Of a stretch of DNA of 64,000 bases, positions 47,601 through 60,600 are shown piece after piece. The notes under the pieces were generated by a model, which did no database searches, was not told the DNA's origin, and saw only the letters and a list, made by a program, of their open reading frames with translations. The DNA comes from Coffea arabica (Eukaryota > Streptophyta > Magnoliopsida > Gentianales > Rubiaceae). Location of the stretch: the NCBI RefSeq assembly GCF_036785885.1, contig NC_092329.1, forward strand, positions 1,364,001 to 1,428,000. Reading direction: 5' to 3'. Position 1 is the stretch's first letter. Each line of letters begins with the position of its first letter. The position numbers and the translations under genes are program-made.

Positions 47601-50600
47601 CTCTCACAGATACACGTTATCTGTATTTTTAAGATGGAAACTATAGGCACTACAATATACCAACAGATTCCAAATGACAGTGCAGGAGCCACATGATACA
47701 CACCTCTGCTCACACCCAAAAGGCCGCTTTATATAGTGAGGCAGATACTGTAAGTAGCACAGCTGATACAGTTTGAAACAGAGTACAAACGATGAACTAG
47801 AAAAGTGCATACAAGATTACCTGAACAAGTTGGTCCTCTGTTAGAGCTGATAAATTAACTAAAATGGGGAACCGCCCAACAAATTCTGGTATGAGACCAT
47901 AGGCAATAAGGTCACTGCTTTCAACCTGAAAATCATGATATCTACTTAAAGCATGCAAAATACAGAACTTCTCAAATGCCAATGCAATTATTAAAACAGT
48001 CCTAATAACAAAAAAGTCAATGGCCTCACAGATTCCAGTAAGGATGATGTCACAGTGGCATTAGTTATTCCACCAGTTCTCAAGTTAGCACGAACGGGAG
48101 CACCAAAACCAATTGAAGAATCCTGCCGTCTGGCAAACAACATAAAGAAACTTGAATCCCATCAGAGAGACTCGAAACTAGCAAGCTAGTACTACAAAGA
48201 AGGAAGCCCTCCAGGGTGAGATGGAACAACACAATGAGTGGAACTTTACCTCTCAGAGATGGTCTTTTCCAAATCAATGAATGCACCACCACAGATAAAT
48301 AGGATGTTTTTTGTATCAATCTGTAGGAAGTATATATTATCAGATCAGAGTGTAATCTTGTACATTCATGACTATTAGGAGAATATTAGTATTCTTGTAG
48401 ATAATAAATTAGTATGGGTATTCTTGTAAATAATCGGTTAGATTTGTATTCCTATAAATACTAGTTAGTCACTCATAATACAGTGACTAGATGTTTTCCT
48501 CCCAAGATACCTGTTAACATAATATCAGAGCAAAAGTCCTAAGGTTAGGGTTAAACATCTAGCAAAAGTTTTGGTCATCGTGACTGTTCACGCGGCACTG
48601 TTCATCACAGTACTGTTCACGCGGACACTGTTCACTATTCACGGCACTGTTTACGCGCTGTTCATCTCGAGTTTTGACCCTTCATTTGGTTTGGAGTGCT
48701 ATTCGCTATGGTTGAAAATCTATCAAAAGGTATTGTGACGTCTACTAATGTTATGCCAATGGTGATGCCTCAAATCACAAATTGAAAGTTGAATGACACT
48801 AATTATCAACAGTGGTCAAAAGCTGTTAAGATTTATCTGACAGGCTTAGGAAAGCAACGATATCTCACAGATGACTCTCCTACAGAGGACAACAAGAAAC
48901 TAATGTGGATTCAAGAGGATGTCCAAATTCTTGGAGCAATATGGAATTCTATGGAGCCACGAATTGCTTACATGTGTTCTCATTGTGAGACAACAAAAGA
49001 AGTTTGGAATTATGTCCGGTTATTATACTGTAGTAATCTTTCACGGATGTATGATATTTCTTTGGAGTATTTTCAGTTGCAACAAGATAGCAAGACAGTA
49101 ACTAAATACTTTGTTGATCTTAAGCGAGTTTCAAAAGAATTAAATGCCGTAATGCCTCTCTCAAGTGATATTACAGTTATGCAGAGGCAAAGAGAACAAA
49201 TGCTTGTGCTCAAATTCCTGACCGGTCTCAAGCCAGAATTTGAACCAATCAAATTTCAAATTTTGGCAGGTGAACAATTACCATCCTTTGCAGAGACGTA
49301 TGCTCGGGTCTTACGTTCTGCATCTAAGGACAACGCACAGGGTGATGGTGCTCTAATTAATGACAAATCTGCTTTAGTTGCTACCAATGGTCGGATAGAG
49401 CAACTTAACTTTGGACGTGGCTCTCGCGGAGGAAGAAGTAAAGGAGGTCGTGGAGGTCGAGGCACCCGTGAATGTACTCATTGTGGTTTGAAAAATCACA
49501 CTCGTAATACTTGTTGAGATTTAAATGGAAAACCACCTCGGTTTGCTAATGCGGTTACCATTGACCAAGTTAAATCAAGTTCTTCAGCACAAGGGTCCCA
49601 GAAGACTTTTACCATATCCGAGGAAGATTATGTCAAATTTCTGCAGTACCAAACTGCAAATCACGCATCTCTTCTCACTGCTTCTTTAGCACAAAAAGGT
49701 AATGCTATGGCTTGTCTCTCCACTTCCAAAAATTTTGACTCATGGATCATTGATTCCGGAGTTACTGATCATATGTCAGGTATCTCTAGAAAATTTTTTA
49801 ATTTTCAAGAGTCTACTTCCTTCCCTCATGTTACTTTAGCTGATGGATCTACAACTAAAGTTAAAGGACTAGGCACTGTAGAAATTAACGCATCTCGTCC
49901 GCTGTTTTCTGTTCTTTACGTACCCAATTTGCCTTTTAATCTAATGTCCGTTAGTAAGCTTACCAAATTTCTACAGTATTCAGTTATTTTTTCTCCTGAT
50001 TTTGTTGTCATTAAGGATTTGAAGATAAAGAGGATGATTGGTGGAGGGCGTGAGCATAATGGTCTTTATTTTCTCAACTCTAATGGTCCGATTGCGCGCT
50101 CTGCTACTGTTTCTCCTTTTGAAATTCACTGTCGTTTGGGTCATCCGTCTCTACAAAATTTGAAGAAGTTGGTTCCTGCCTTGAGTCAGTTGTCTTCATT
50201 AGAATGTGAGTCTTGTCAATTAGGAAAGCATCATCGTGATTTTTTTGCCCCTAGGGTCAATAAACGGGTTTCGGAACCCTTTTTGTTAGTTCATTCTGAT
50301 ATTTGGGGTCCTAACCGAGTCACTTCAAAGTTAGGTTTTAAATATTTTGTAATCTTTGTTGATGATTTTTCCAGAGTTACATGGCTTTATTTAATGAAAG
50401 ATCGTTCAGAATTATATTCCATTTTTTGTGCATTTGTTACAGAAATAAAGAATCAATTTGGTGTGCCTGTACGTATACTTCGCAGTGATAATGCGAAAGA
50501 ATATTTTTCCACTCCTTGTGATACCTTTATGACTAAGTCCGGTATTCTTCATCAATCCTTTTGTCCTCATACTCCACAACAGAATGGAATTACTGAAAGA

Positions 50601-53600
50601 AAAATTGGACATTTAATTGAAGTTGCTCGGACACTTTTGTTGCACATGAATGTGCCCAAATAATTTTGGAGTGATGCAGTTTTAACTGCATGTTATTTAA
50701 TTAATTGCATGCCATCCAATATTCTTGGAGGTCAATTACCTCACTCCATTCTCTTTCCTCATGACCCTATATTTAAATTACCTCCTCGTATTTTTGGGTG
50801 TGTGTGTTTTGTTCATCAGCTTGCTTCCGGGGTGGTTAAATTAGATCCTCGTGCCATTAAGTGTATTTTCTTAGCATACGCACGAGCGCAAAAGGGGTAT
50901 AATGTTACAGTCCAGTTTTAAATCGTTTTTTCACTTGTGCTGATGTTACTTTCTTTGAATCCACTCCTTATTTTATGAAGCAAGGTATGTCTTGTGAGTT
51001 AGACCAGTGTTCCTCTTTTCCTTCTCCTGATTTACCAGTCCCTTCATCTTTATTACCTGAGTTATCTAATTCACCAGATTCCACAACTCGATTATCTCGT
51101 CCTAATTTTCAAGTTTATTCTCGTCGTTCCATGGTTGAGAAAGCTCCTAATATGCTACGTACTTCACCAATTAACTATCAATCTTCAGATCCAGGTATGA
51201 CGCCCTCCTGTGAGTCAGATCTTCCTATTGTTTTACGTAAAGGTAAGATACATTGTACTTCTCATCCTATTTCTAATTTTCTCTTATTCTTATCTCTCTC
51301 TGTCATATTCTTCATTTGTTGTTTTCCTTGATTCGGTATCCATTCCTAAAACTATTACCCATGCTCTCAATGATCCTGGTTGGAGGTTAGCTATGCAAGA
51401 AGAGATGCTTGCTTTGGAGAAAAATGGTACTTGGGATCTTATTCCTCTTCCCTCTGATAAGCCAGTTGTTAGTTGTAAATGGGTGTACATTATAAAAGTA
51501 CAACCTAATGGTTCTATTGATAGATTGAAGGCTCGTCTGGTAGCTAAAAGATTTGCTCAGGTGTATGGAATCGACTACTTCGAAACATTTTCTCCTATTG
51601 CAAAGATTACCTCTGTTCGTCTTCTTATCTCTTTGGCAGCAACTTATAATTAGCCATTGCATCAGTTGGATGTGAAAAATGCATTTTTGCATAGAGATTT
51701 GAAAGAAGAGGTATATATGGAACAACCTCCTGGATTTGTTGTTCAGGGGGAGACTTCGCGGTTGGTTTGTCGTTTGAAAAAATCCTTATATGGATTGAAA
51801 CAGTCTCCGAGGGCTTGGTTTGGCCGGTTTAGTAGTGTTGTCATGAAGTTCGGTCTGACAAGATGTGGAGTAGATCACTCTGTATTTTATCGGCATTCTA
51901 ATATTGGTAAAATTTTATTAGTTGTTTATGTGGATGATATTATAATTACAGGTGATAATGTTGTGGGAATCCAAAAACTTAAATCCAATCTGCAGGCAAA
52001 CTTTCAGACAAAGGATTTAGGTCATCTACAGTATTTTCTGGGTATTGAGGTAGATCGATCTAAATATGAGATTTATTTATGTCAAAGAAAATATGTACTC
52101 GATATGTTGAGTGAAGTTGGGATGTTAGGTTGTCGATCTGTAGATACTCCTATGGATCCCAATGTGAAATTAGCAAGAGATCAAGGTGCATTACTTGATG
52201 GTTCTAAGCAATATCGAAGATTTGTGGGTAAATTAAATTATCTCACTGTAACGAAACCTGACATTTCGTTTGCAGTGAGTGTTGTGAGTCAATTTCTTGA
52301 TACCCCTCGTACTAGTCATTGGAATGCTATTATACGAATTCTTAGGTATCTTAAGAGTGCTCCTGAAAAAGGGTTGCTGTATCAGAATTATAGACACACT
52401 GATATTGAAGGATATAGTGATGCAGATTGGGCTAGTTCTGCCTCAAATCGAAGATCGACTACAGGATATTGTGTTTGTTGGTGGTAATTTAGTATCGTGG
52501 AAGAGTAAGAAGCAAACAGTTGTCTCCAGATCAAGTGCAAAATCTGAATACCGCGCTACGGTTCACGCTGTGTGAATTGGTTTGGTTGAAAAGCATGTTA
52601 CTTGAAATTGGGTTTGAGCATAAATAGCCTATGAATTTAGTGTGTGATAATCAGACGGCTGTCCATATTGCGTCTAATCCAGTGTTTCATGAAAGGACAA
52701 AACACATTGAAGTTGATTGTCACTTCATTCGAGAGAAATTGCTTGACGGAGTCATCAAGACATCTCATGTACCGTCTGTAGATCAATTGGCTGATTTGTT
52801 TACCAAGAGTTTAGGGGGTTCTAGGGTGAAATACACTTGTAACAAGTTGGGTGCTTATGATATATATGCTCCAACTTGAGGGGGAGTGTTAGGAGAATAT
52901 TAGTATTCTTGTAGATAATAAATTAGTAAGGGTATTCTTGTAAATAGTTGGTTATGTTTGTATTCCTATAAATACTAGTTAGTCACTCATAATACAGTGA
53001 CTAGATGTTTTCCTCCCAAGATACCTGTTAACAATGACTATATCTCCAATAGATCAATGAAAGCATTTAAGATTCATGCTTTACACTTTCAAAGGACCTA
53101 AGAAGATCTCCTACCAGCAGACTGACAACATGGAATCATCTCACTAGAAGTCTTATTTAAAATCTACTCCATGACAACAGTAACAACAATGGCAGGACAA
53201 TATCTCACAGAAAAAAGGCATCCTCTAGAATGCCAGGTCTATCTTGCCTTATTTATATTGTATGAGTTACATACTTTAGCCCAAACATAACAACTCAACT
53301 TGCATAGAGCATACAGCCAAACCAGAAATTAATGACCTTTATGTAGAAGAGATTTTGCAAGAAACCTTTACAGGTTACGCTATAGTCTGTTGAGGAACTG
53401 GGTGAATATGTGTCTTAGACAAGGTTGGACAGGCATGAGATAGCACTAAGAAAAAAGTCAAAGCAATCTATAAAGACAGAGAAAAGCCAATGAATTCAGT
53501 GATGACTGTAGAAGAAAAGAATCTTCTATAAAGAAGGGATATGCTGGGCAACTTGAAGTCAAAACAGAGGACACCTGGTGCGTCAATGAATCTACAGGCA

Positions 53601-56600
53601 AAGGTGATTCATTCATGTGCAGAGAGATCACCTGATTACAATAAAATGGAAAAAGGAGATGTATTGGCAGGGAATCAGTATGCCATAAAAGAGTAAAACT
53701 AAGAAAGTGGGGGAAAATCGATAATGAGCACAGTGAAAGGGACGTATAGGAATATCTCCCTATCCGAAGGAGGACAAGAGATGATCCCCAGGCAGAGCCT
53801 GCTGAGGATGCCTTTGCTCCAAGCTTGATGCCACAAGACATCAGAATCCTTGGGGAGGTAATAAGGCCTCCTCGTAGGCTTATGATGCCTCCGAACTATA
53901 TGAGATTAATAGTGCCAGACTAGTATCAGTCTGAAGTACAAGGTCAAATTTGAGCCCTTGGCCCTCGGGAATGAGGCAGGCTGCCCCTGCAGCTAGTATG
54001 AGCATGGGAATGAAGATCCAAGACTTAAGTGTAATGTCATGAAAGGGATGATGCATGGTGTGGCAGGAATCCTAGTTGCCATTATGCAACAAATGATGAG
54101 CTAATGCAACTAAAGATTTAGTCACTCTCTCACTCTTTGCACCTCATAGCAGTGCCTCACATCTTAACCTTGTGTCTTCATCTCATCCACGCAGAACCCT
54201 CTGACTTCCCGCTTTTTGGTTGTTTTCTGGACACAAAATCAGCTCATCCTATCAGATTGGAAGCCAACATCATGACATCAGGCCACATCCTAGTTTCTAT
54301 ATGCATAAATTTCCACCAATTGCATCGTTGATGGTCTAATTTAAAGTTGTCATGGTTTACCATGAAAGTAATGGTATTGGGAGGAGACTAGTGCTGAAAT
54401 ACCTGGGCTCAGGTCAACAAAAGCGGAAATCAAAACAGGTTCAATTATTGTCTGTTCTATCCTCAAACATTTCCTTTTTCTCTTGTATTACTTTTCTGAT
54501 CACCGAAAGGCGTGCACTGACACAAGCACACAACTCACCAATTCTGCATAATCTTCCACCATCATACTTGACCTTTAGCCCAGGTATCATTTTTGGTTAT
54601 TACTAAAATCCCTTTTTGGAGGGGAGGGTTGGATTGTTAGTGTGGATGATTTAGAAGATATAATCAACAGACCATAGGTGTGATGATCTGGGCTAAAACT
54701 CTGGAAATTCAAAATGCCAAAACAGATTCTTAAGCTAATCACACAGTGACATCTCCTAAGCCCAATACAAGTTTTTATGCATCAGTAAAGGAAACAAGTG
54801 AAAAATATATGTCAGTAAATCAAACAAATCAAGTAAAAAACAACAACATAGGGACATAAACATCATTAGGATTACCCATCACTCATTTCTGAAGCATATA
54901 AGATTTCCTAAAGAGCTACATACTGTTTCCAAAGGATAACCAGATAATTAGATGCAACGCAACATACCTGGATATGGTCACCGCGTGGATGTTTTCTGGC
55001 CCCCTTCTCAGGAACATTTACTATCTGGTTAAGCAAAATACACAATAAATGCAACTAATTACGAAATGCAGTCACCACAATGCAACTGATTTATCAATTT
55101 GAAGTGCAACAGATGGAGTGCAGCATAATTTGAAGGCATAAAAAATTTAGCAGAAAGCAAACTTCATATGCAAATAGGTTCCGCAATCATCAAACAAGCA
55201 AAGGACAAGAAAGAGATAAAGAGTATGAAACCGAATACCATAAACTGTGCAAAATTACAGGGCTCCCATTGACTAAAATGTTAATGAACTTTTCTGCTCC
55301 TGTGGCGTAAGAGATGAAGAAAATGGAGGAGACAGAAAAGTATACAATCTATAGCAATGGTGAAAAATAGTTTCTAAAGTGCTAGCAATGGAGGAGACAG
55401 AAAGGTAGATGATTTATAGCAATGGCGAAATGAATGCTATAGAAATGATCTTTTGTGATGCATGTGAGTTTATAAAGCAGAAAAGCACTAATACCCTTAC
55501 AAAAGTGCTAGCACATAGCTGTTACTGTGTGGGTGTGGTGCATGTTGTACAGCAAAGTGCTAAGAACACAAATGTTAGTGGTTGGAAAAGACTTTGACAG
55601 TTGTAAAAGGGGCTGTTTAGTTTGGTACGCCAAAGATGTCCCACAGGCATAAAGTAGTCCATCAGGACACAGCATGCATTCTGGTAATCCCAGTATTTTT
55701 TTTTTTTTTTTTGATGAGTCAATCATCCCTATCAAACCATCAAAAGCTCCTCAAGTCTAGCATATCTGCATGAAACAGACTAGTTTCCTCCACCATCGGT
55801 CGGCCACACTTGTATATTTCCACACAAGCAACTTCGTCATGTGAAGACAAATTCATGACTCAAACCCAAAGGAATTGCATGCAAACAATCAAGAGGAGAA
55901 ATAGAACAGAATAAATGGAATAACTACTATGTAAACTATCAGTTTAACTAGTCACAAAATGTTTACAACATAACTAAGCAATATTCCTATACCAATTAAT
56001 CTGCATAATTAGAATAAAAACAAATAAACCAATTAACTCATAGATCAATTACCGTTCCTTCCAGCATTTTAAGTAGCGCCTGCTGCACTCCTTCCCCAGA
56101 GACATCTCTGCTAATGTTTAAGCTCTCTGCCTTTGAAGTTTACCACAAAACATAACAGGAGAAGATAATATACTGATAAGAAGTTAGACGCAGTCATGTC
56201 TCAAAGAAAGGGTGCAACCTGAATATGTTTACATTGAAAATATTAAAATGAAAAACCTTTTTAGTTATCTTATCAACTTCATCAATGTACACCATCCCTT
56301 GTTGTGCTGCTTGAACATTGAACTCAGCAACCTTCATGCCAAATTGAAAGCTCAGACGCTTGATCACTAACAAAGATATATGGAACAAGCAAAGAATTTG
56401 AACTATTGAACATGTTGGGTAAAACGAGGATTGAAGACAAAATTGTTCATAATAACTCGTAAAGTATAAACCCTACATTTCTTTTCTTTTGGATTTATGT
56501 TCATAGAATACATAAGAACATGTAACTGCCCCTGTTTTTAGCATTTATCAAAACAATTTGTAAAAATACTACTCCCTCCATCCCATTTAAGTGTCATGCT

Positions 56601-57589
56601 CTCCTGTTCTATTCATCCCAAAATTAGTGTCACTTACCAAAAGAGACAATAAAACCTTTCACCCACTTCCATTGATGCCCTATAATCCAACAACCAGATT
56701 CTTATCTTTAAGTAGGCCCAAAAGTTCACCTATGAAAAACAGAATTTCCATTTGATGGTGTGTGCGCCACGTTAGAAGCAGTAGGATTCGTGCATTGCAC
56801 TTTCCCCAAAAGAGCTTGAAAACATTTCATAGGAATGGGCCCCACAATCTTGTCACCACTCTATCTTACTTTGAATGAATCAACACGTCAGGCTGCATAG
56901 CAAGTTCAAGCAGGGCATTCTTGGAACATAACCCACAACATTTGAAATCTAAGCGCTGTTGAAAATAAGTGGGATTCCCAAAGTGCGACAGAAATTTTGG
57001 GATGGAGGGAGTACTTGTAAACCAAAAGATAAGCCTAAAAAAATGTCATGCTTCGTTTAAAGCAACTAAAAGTGAAATTTGCATATTGTCTTCCTGAGTC
57101 AAATCCTAATTTAATTTGGAGTACCTGAAAATCTGAAAACATAAGACTCTCAGAGAGTTTTGGCAGTATATCCACTAAATATCTTAACATTACTACTGGT
57201 CAGCAACGTAAATAAATAATGCACACGATCATAATGGTCCACAACATGGAAATAAACTGAACCTGCCAAGCACTAATGGCACATGCAAAAGCATGATTTA
57301 CCAATCAGCACCCAATGTTGCTTGCAGCCAAAACACATACATGGACATACAGTTATATGCAAGACTCTAAGGGACTCCAATTGCAATTCAAAGCATCATG
57401 CTTGACATATAGTGTTCAGACTAAATCAGATTGGAGACTCACTCTTGATAGTTTGAATACCAAATAACTGAAAAGGTTTTGCCAATAGTCAATAAGATTG
57501 AAGGATTTTTGATAGTCATTATCATTTCCATTTGGTAGACACCAAACCAGCTGTTATTCTCTAATATACTACACCAGTTGACCTAGAAG

Positions 57590-57626
<37 letters not shown>

Positions 57627-60600
57627 TCGAATACACACAAAAACCCACACACACAAACACATGTCAATACTATAACAGTTGTGGTACCTAAACCCCCTAA
57701 ACCCAAAGCATAACCATGAACCCACACACACAAACACGTCAATACTATAACAGTTGTGGTACCTAAACCCCCTAAACCCAAAGCATAACCATGACCAATT
57801 TGAATACACTGTGTTTATTAAAATTAATGTGATCTTCATCAAAGCAAAATAGTATGTAAAAATATTTTGTCAACTATCATGTAATTATTTCTGCAAAATT
57901 ATCAATCTAAATGAGTCTTATCCTCCTGTGTTTGTGCGTGGAAACATAAATGTTTTGGATCTTCATCTGTTTCTTACATGAATCTATATCTACTCTCAAC
58001 CGCTGTGACTTTAACCCCCAATTCTATCCCGTTTCCATAACCAAAAATACTTTTCACCTGATCAAATAACCCAGAGTTACCTCTGTTCTTTAACCTCCCA
58101 CACTATTTCTTCAAGCCCTTCTTAACCTTTGCTCTTATAAGTACATCCATTGATTGTGCCTCAGTCAACAGTAAAACATGATGCAATAACACTAATTATA
58201 ATATATAGAACATTTATTGAAGGCAAAAGAATAGTCATTATATATCAAATTCTTAAATCATACATCTTAATTTTATATGGACCAACTTAACTGTCAACAG
58301 GGTAAGGGTATTCCTATGTTTCTCTTATGCGTTTACTATCAGCAAGCACGTTGCATAGGGAGGGGAAAAAATCATTCAGGTAAGTCAAATCAAATTTAAT
58401 CTAACTCCTTCCAAATATTCACAAAACATTTACTCAAATTCTTGTCCAGGAATAAGCATTTCAATCTCAGCGGTTGCTGCCAGATAAAATGAGGATGAAC
58501 ATCCCAATAAAATCTTAAACTGATTCAACTATTGTAAAAACTAATTTGAATGAGTTTGGCAGGCTGAGAGTATATACCGTAAGCAATTTGTGAAGTATTG
58601 ATTCAACATCCTCACCAACATATCCTGCCTGTACAGGAGTAAAGTACTCTTGTCATCTGGACAGATATAGGAAATTTGAAAGACCCAAAGAAGAATACGA
58701 GGCATGAGACAGTAAAAGCAGCAGTGATAAGAGCAAAGAAGAATCCCATCTGTCTCTTTATCAAGTGCACAGTATGTCGGTGGTTTTTTTCCGCTTTTGT
58801 AAAAACTATTTTAACCAGATAAAAAAAAAAGTAAAGTAATTCTCGAAAAAGTAGTTCAACAAACTCAAACAGTCATTTTGTGAAAAGATTTCAAAATCAA
58901 TATTTCAGCTAATTAGCTAAAAGCATAAGCCATAAGCAAAGAACTAAACCTTGCAAAAAGCTAGAAATCAGCTGATTTTAAGCAATCAAGAACAAGATTT
59001 ATTACGTTGAGATTACAACAAAACACTTTTTTGCTCCCCAAAAAAAAAAAAACCATTACATCAACAAGTATACTTACATAGCTGCACACTTAATCTTTTA
59101 AACAGATAGTTGTCCATATAATCATACCAGCCATGGATGAGTACAGCCTAAAACAGATTCACCCAAGAATTACTTGCCTGGGTTAGAGTAGTTGCATCAG
59201 CAATTACAAAGGGCACATTCACAAAACGAGCTAGAGTTTTTGCCAGCAGCGTTTTTCCTGTTTAACAAGAAAGTATGAACTACAAAGGCATTCTAAAATA
59301 TGGAGACTCTACATGTTGAACCTGTCTCAATAAAACAAATCATCAAGGATGATCACGTAACCACCAACTTATCTTACAGCAAATGCCTTCTATTGAAATA
59401 AGGGATTAAAAACAAGAATTGTTAAGAAAGAAGATACCAGAGCCTGTTGGCCCCATCAAAAGCACATTGCTCTTCTCCAATTCCACATTTTCGTCATCAT
59501 CATCTGGTGCTATTTCTGCTCCTGACCTAGCATCAAAGTACGGATTCAAGCTGTCAAACAGTATAGAAAGCACAAGTATAGTGTATCCAATTGTGTGAAA
59601 AAGCATTGCAGTTAAATCGCATCCTGGCCATGCATAACTAGACGAAAAGGAAATGATCACCAACCCCTTGTTCAAGCTGGCATGATATATCCTTTTGTAG
59701 TGGTTATAGACAGCCACTGATAACACCTGCAGCATGAAAATGAAGCCAAAATCACATATGAATTATAATTGGAGAATCTTAAACATTTCTAGCTGTTTTG
59801 GCACTCACAGAGTGCCCCAATCCACTCCAGGTCAGCAACCCAAATCCAAGCATGCATTTTCAGTAAACCACCCCTCTCCCCCCCCCCCAAAAAAAGCCGG
59901 AAAAAATAAACAAAAAAGGGTTTACATATGTTGACAGTCTATGGACCACTATTTTGCATGAGTAGAAAACCTACTGACGAGAACTGGTATTGCCATCTGA
60001 GGACTATTGTTCAAACTTGCTTCCACTTCTCTAGTTCTGTTGTGCATTTCATAGTCTAATTACCAACACCAAGACAAGTGCGATGGTTGCATCAGTGAAA
60101 CATAAATACAACATGATACCGCAATTGTGCAAGACACACATGAAAGAAAGTGAGAAACTTGACTAGAAGAGTTGCATTCAAGCAACATTGAGAAGAGAAT
60201 TAAACACCTCCAAAAGAATGCCGGCATGAACTTTACATTTGGAGAAAGCAATCCACACAAAAACTTGACAAGCTAGAGATGACAGCATCAAGGTTTATAT
60301 TCAACATGCAACAAATCAGGCAACTTAGATCAGAATTTAGAATACCACTAAGGTGTGCATTATTGTTCATGGCTATACAACTGAAACATGTTTCCAGAGG
60401 GAGAGAAGAATAAGATAAAAGTGTACAAAAAAGGGAACCTTTTTGGCATGATCCTGGCCTATGACAAACTTATCAAGTCCCATGCAAATCTCCTTTGGCG
60501 TGGGCAAACTTTTTCCCAGATTAGATCCTCCCCATCCACTCTTCTCTCCGTTGTTGCTAGTGTCACCACCCTTAATGTTAGGGGTGCTGGCAGCCCGCAC

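Larger units (their letters stand above)
48373..53033 (+). mobile_element. Ty1/Copia LTR retrotransposon in CLPX intron 8 (4661 bp)
   Basis: Two 147-bp LTRs lie at 48373-48519 and 52887-53033, both ending CCTGTTAACA; the right one starts TGTTAGG and the left TATTAGG. A perfect 5-bp target duplication ATGAC is at 48368-48372 and 53034-53038. The primer site AATATCAGAGC follows the left LTR (tRNA-iMet type). A purine tract TTGAGGGGGAG precedes the right LTR. Domain order gag, protease, integrase, reverse transcriptase, RNase H is that of Copia. The element lies antisense to CLPX. Confidence 0.97.

Noticed and set aside
53458-53841. 127-residue minus-strand open frame
   Set aside because: It lies wholly within CLPX intron 8; no recognisable domain or conserved motif.
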